Shown here: piece after piece, positions 60,561-64,000 of the stretch | Layout of the letters: the number at the start of each line of letters is the position of its first letter | Position numbering within the stretch: position 1 is the stretch's first letter | Origin: Isoetes taiwanensis | Taxonomy: Eukaryota; Streptophyta; Lycopodiopsida; Isoetales; Isoetaceae | Assembly: GCA_021234155.1 (NCBI GenBank) | Contig: JAJEKV010000210.1 | Coordinates: 157,501-221,500 of the forward strand | DNA: 64,000 nt | Reading direction: 5' to 3' | Position numbers and translations under genes: made by a program | The notes under the pieces: generated by a model | What the model was told of the DNA's origin: nothing | Seen by the model: the letters and a program-made list of their open reading frames with translations, nothing else | The model's database searches: none

Positions 60561-61860
60561 GGGGTCTAAGTATGAGGAATTATGGACACGTCAGCATTGT
60601 GCGCCATTTTTCTTGAATCTTTTGTCTTATTAGATTCAAACTAATTTCTTGATATGTTTGTGCTAATCTGTACTTCTATTTGAAGCAATTGCCAGATTAA
60701 GATTGCCAGCCTTGTAGGGGCTAGCCTCTCTCATGATTCCCCTTAATTTTCCCTACAGATGGATACCAGAATTTTTGCAATTATCAAGCATAATGCAAGA
60801 TTAACTTGTGGTTTTTTGAAAGGTTCTCCTGTGACTCTGTGGGATTCTTTGGTCTCGAACTGATATTTCCCGAGAAGATCGTTCGTTGCCGAATACTTCG
60901 TTTGTACCAAGCTCGGTGGAATTTGAGGTAGAAATTGTGGACTCTTGGCTTGAGAATTCGTGGGGAAAAAAGAAATCTACACTCTTGGAATCTTTCATGT
61001 GCATTGTGGGTGGAGTGATTCGAAAATTGTGGTTAAAGGTGTATCCAGAGCAATGATTCATCCTTTAGTGTGGCTCCCCTTAGTTTTGGCTTTGAGTGTG
61101 GCTTTCGCCTTCACGTAATTTTAATTACGCTTTCGTCTCCCTGTTTCCTTTTGCCCTTCTTTGCTCCCTCCGCTATTTCGCACATGTTCAATGCGCTTTT
61201 GTAGTTTCCACACGGTTCTTTCTAGATGGCTCTTATAAACAAAATTACCCTAAATTTCTTTCTATCCTTCACGCCTTTGCCGACCTTGAGCCCCTCAACA
61301 AGCTCCAGATCTTCTCAAGCAACTAAGGTCCTTTCAAGAAAACCCAAAAAATGTCATTTTCTTTGGTGATTTTGCTAACTCCTTAATTGAACAGTCTTCC
61401 ATGGATCCTTTGTCTCCCAAAGTGCCATGTTGGGATAATTTATCCAAGGACCCCGATTATAGAGGCCAATTACCATGCATGGATCCGGTCAGTCAAGTAC
61501 CTCTACCCTATGGTGATAAAAGCGGAAGAAGCGAAAAAAATTTCGAAAAAAATTCTTCACAAATGCTCTCGGAACAATTCGATCCTTCAATCCTGCTTTC
61601 AAAGCCATGAAATCAGTTACTTTTAAAGGTATTTCGTTGGACCTTCCCTCTGTTCATGCAAAACTGATTTCTTTTCATGACTCGGCTGTTATTGTCAAAA
61701 TCAATAAGCATGGTATTAAACTTGATAAACTATGGGCCTTTTGTTTGAACCTTCACAAAGAAATTCTTATCAATGCTGTGTATTGGCTACAATCCCCATC
61801 TTATATTATAATGTGATTGTGTAAGTGTTGGACCCAGCCCTAGATCCAAAGGCTGAGATT
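60561..61860 (+). pseudogene. Unrecognised coding remnant, probably retroelement-derived
   Basis: Two plus-strand frames (61387-61626 or 61401-61610, and 61607-61816) follow one another and look coding-derived. One ends NPAFKAMK-like just as the second begins MKSVTFKGISLDLPSVHAK and INKHGIKLDKLWAFCLNLHK. The style resembles the N-terminal part of plant LINE ORF1, but I cannot place it. The 60561-61060 part shows nothing I recognise. Confidence 0.35.
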
Positions 61861-62064
61861 TAGGGTTTGAGACTTAATGGTTGAGATTTGGTCGAAGAAG
61901 AGGGCACCGAAGAAGAGGGCATCGATTTGCCCAATTCTTGCAGAGCCGGATCTCCTCCTGTTTGCTGGCCGAACATCAGTTCCAAGTCTCTGCTCTGCCC
62001 TTGCCTCCACGCTATTGAATTTCGTGTCTTGATCTTGGCTTGGAAGCTTCAGGCCTCTCGCCAG

Positions 62065-62960
62065 GGTTATTTTACCTTGGCATGGCCAAGCTCATCACTC
62101 AAGAAAGTGGTAGTGTCACTACACAGATAAAGGGAACACCTGGTTATCTTGCATCGAACTATTTTCTTGCTTACGGAGTTTTCAGCACTGCATGCCAATT
62201 TCTTCAAGGGCAACCGGTTCGTCCATTTGCAACAGAGCTTTTAACCGAATATTTTTCTTCCCATCAAAGGGTTAGCTTTGCTTCGTGGCTCAGGGACATG
62301 CAGGCCAGTTCTATCGTATTTGCAGTGATTTTCCCAAGTTGAGGCTTTGATTACCACGGGTTTAACCTGAATCTTTGAGTGCAGACCAAGGAATGTGATA
62401 TAAGCTTTATGATCAGGAAAACCTTCTCCTTCTTGGCTTGCAAATGTTTCCTTGCAGGCTTTTGGCTTAGACCAACGGTCTGGACTTCGTCACTCTGTGC
62501 CATAATAAAACAGAAGAAGTTGTTCCAGAGGTACGATTTTTTTTTCAAAAGTTTCCACATTGACAGGAAAAGTAGGTATGCTGGCAAATGGCTAAGAAAG
62601 GAAAATTAAGGGAAGCATTTTCTGTCTTTAAGATCATGGACCATAAAGATTCTAGGGAACATTTTGATGCTTGCATCTGTTTGCTGCAAAGCTGCATGAT
62701 ATTCGTAAAAGCAAAGCAGATTCATGCATATCTGAGCAAAATGATGTTTGAAACAAGCTCCTTTTTAGGGAATACTTTAATCAACATGTACATGAGATGC
62801 GGAAGTGTTAGTGATGCCATTGGGGTATTTAGCTGGATGGCTAAAGTTGATGTGTGTGCGCAGGCGATAATGCAGCTGCATGAGGTATATAATGAAGCTC
62901 ATCTCTCTTTGGACATCTACGCTTTTGGCATTTCCATAATGCTAGATAAGAGCAGCAGTG
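62065..62960 (+). pseudogene. Receptor-kinase relic split by a PPR fragment
   Basis: At 62075-62165 the frame reads YLGMAKLITQESGSVTTQIK then GTPGYLASNYF, the kinase activation segment of an RLK (normally DFGMAKL...GTxGYLAPEY). At 62886-62960 NEAHLSLDIYAFGISIML matches the following kinase subdomain (normally DVYAFGIVLLE). Between them, 62588-62860 encodes a PLS-type PPR segment. The DFG aspartate is lost (YLG) and APE is changed (ASN). The kinase piece before this is absent. Confidence 0.7.
62588..62865 (+). pseudogene. PLS-type pentatricopeptide-repeat (PPR) gene fragment
   Basis: The frame starting at 62588 contains HFDACICLLQSC, AKQIHAYLSKMMFETSSFLG and NTLINMYMRCGSVSDAIGVF followed by SWM. 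This is about two PPR motifs of the S/L kind found in plant organellar RNA-editing factors. Flanking repeats are missing and the frame runs on into kinase-like sequence, so it is a fragment, not a working editor. Confidence 0.78.
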
Positions 62961-62965
62961 GATGC

Positions 62966-64000
62966 TTTGAGCACAATTTGTGGCCTGCCATGGCCATCTA
63001 TGATGGAACCTTCATTTCGAAAAACTGATGAAGTTGATCTTTTAGATTGGTTGCAGGCCATGTTTGGTTTTCAGGTAATTTGTCCCTCACACTGATTTGG
63101 GATGCAGTCCATTTTATTACATATAAATTTCAGTGTGATACTGCAGATAATGCTGCCAGCCATGAGTATATTATGCAGTCTGTGTTAGCTGTTATTTGAA
63201 GCTTGCCTGTTGTGGGTATGAATTTTTAATTGTTGCATAGTCTCTCTCCTCTGATTTCAATTCTTGCCCTGCTAAATTCTTGAATTGGGTTCTTCCTTTT
63301 GCAGGGTGCTTGCCATGGAGCACCACTAATAACAGGGTGCCAATGGTGCTGAACCATCTCCAACGGTGCCACGTTTCAGCTAAAAATTGAGCACCACTTG
63401 GTGTAGGCACGCACAAGAGCATGACGCCGCAATTGGTAATTACATCAATCTGGGGCAGTTGAGCACTTACTGTAATCAAACAAAGGAGAAAGAAAGTGAT
63501 TATGCAATAGCAACTTACAAAATAACAATAAATTCAAAAAGTTTTGTCCATATATTTTAAAAAATAATAATAACAACTTCCAAATTGTTTGTCTCATATA
63601 TTCAGGGGTAGGAAACTCTGCCCATGGGGCATTACCAAAAAGAAACAAGCCAAACCTTTCCATAATCATATAGGCCATGCCAAATGAAGACTATTTAGTT
63701 TCTCCCTTTGAGAAATTGTAAGTCACTTTAGCTGCACGTACATTGAGAATGATTTACTTTAATCTAAACCACCATGTCTAATTTGCCACTATAAATTATC
63801 CTTTACATAAACAAAAAAATTTCTTTATGGTTTTCCCTCTATATATCAAACAAGGTAATGACTTTTATTCCTTCCAAATTAGGTGAATTGCTATTTTTTG
63901 CATTCTACTGCAATGTTGCACACATTATTGTGCATTGTTATTGCATCCTACTAATGATCTTATAGAAACTTTGAAAAATGGAAAGCACCTAGCCTTAAAA
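62966..64000. other. AT-rich stretch, nothing recognised
   Basis: Short frames on both strands only. I see no domain, repeat or RNA gene. Confidence 0.5.

Overview
The window looks like nuclear DNA from a large, repeat-rich land-plant genome. Supports are GT-AG introns in a plant-type FAD monooxygenase, an RLCK-VII-type kinase relic, a PLS-type PPR fragment, plant L1 elements with a DUF4283-type ORF1, and Helitron 3' ends. A fern or other non-seed plant fits best, but that is inference. Only one multi-exon gene looks intact (an FAD-dependent monooxygenase, 14661-16866, + strand), plus one probable small secreted cysteine-rich protein gene (42806-43093, - strand). Most of the rest is transposable-element DNA of several ages.

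Layout. 1-6990: a minus-strand L1-type LINE (LINE-A) with an intact ORF1 and an ORF2 that stays open for 851 codons to the window edge. The two are separated by an odd 1.8 kb spacer rich in G-runs on the sense strand. 7095-14580: gene-poor DNA with two Helitron-like 3' termini. 14584-16866: TATA box and monooxygenase gene. 17.9-18.9 kb: short tandem duplications and a kinase pseudogene. 20.5-21.6 kb and 36.5-37.6 kb: two inverted copies of a 1.07 kb repeat. Their differences cluster at CAG/CTG sites. 22-36 kb: gene-poor DNA with hairpin, foldback, SINE-like and tandem-duplicated elements. 37.6-44 kb: degenerate DNA, a direct-repeat pair and the cysteine-rich gene.

44.0-60.5 kb is a layered nest. 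An old minus-strand L1 (LINE-B) is split by a second LINE (LINE-C, 4.0 kb, different ORF1 type, TAA-repeat tail) and by a 7.7 kb DNA transposon with about 30 bp inverted termini. The pre-insertion LINE-B reading frame can be followed across both junctions. The transposon carries a decayed minus-strand transposase with a DFAENY / DGCSSQFK / WNFFGTAHGK signature set that I could not assign to a standard plant superfamily. It also has an unrecognised plus-strand ORF region and subterminal hairpins. This is the best candidate for an undescribed system. 60.6-63.0 kb holds LINE-like coding remnants and a kinase fragment split by a PPR fragment.

Caution: many single-base frameshifts in the 36-38 kb and 50-60 kb regions may be sequencing or polishing errors at CHG-methylated sites rather than biology.
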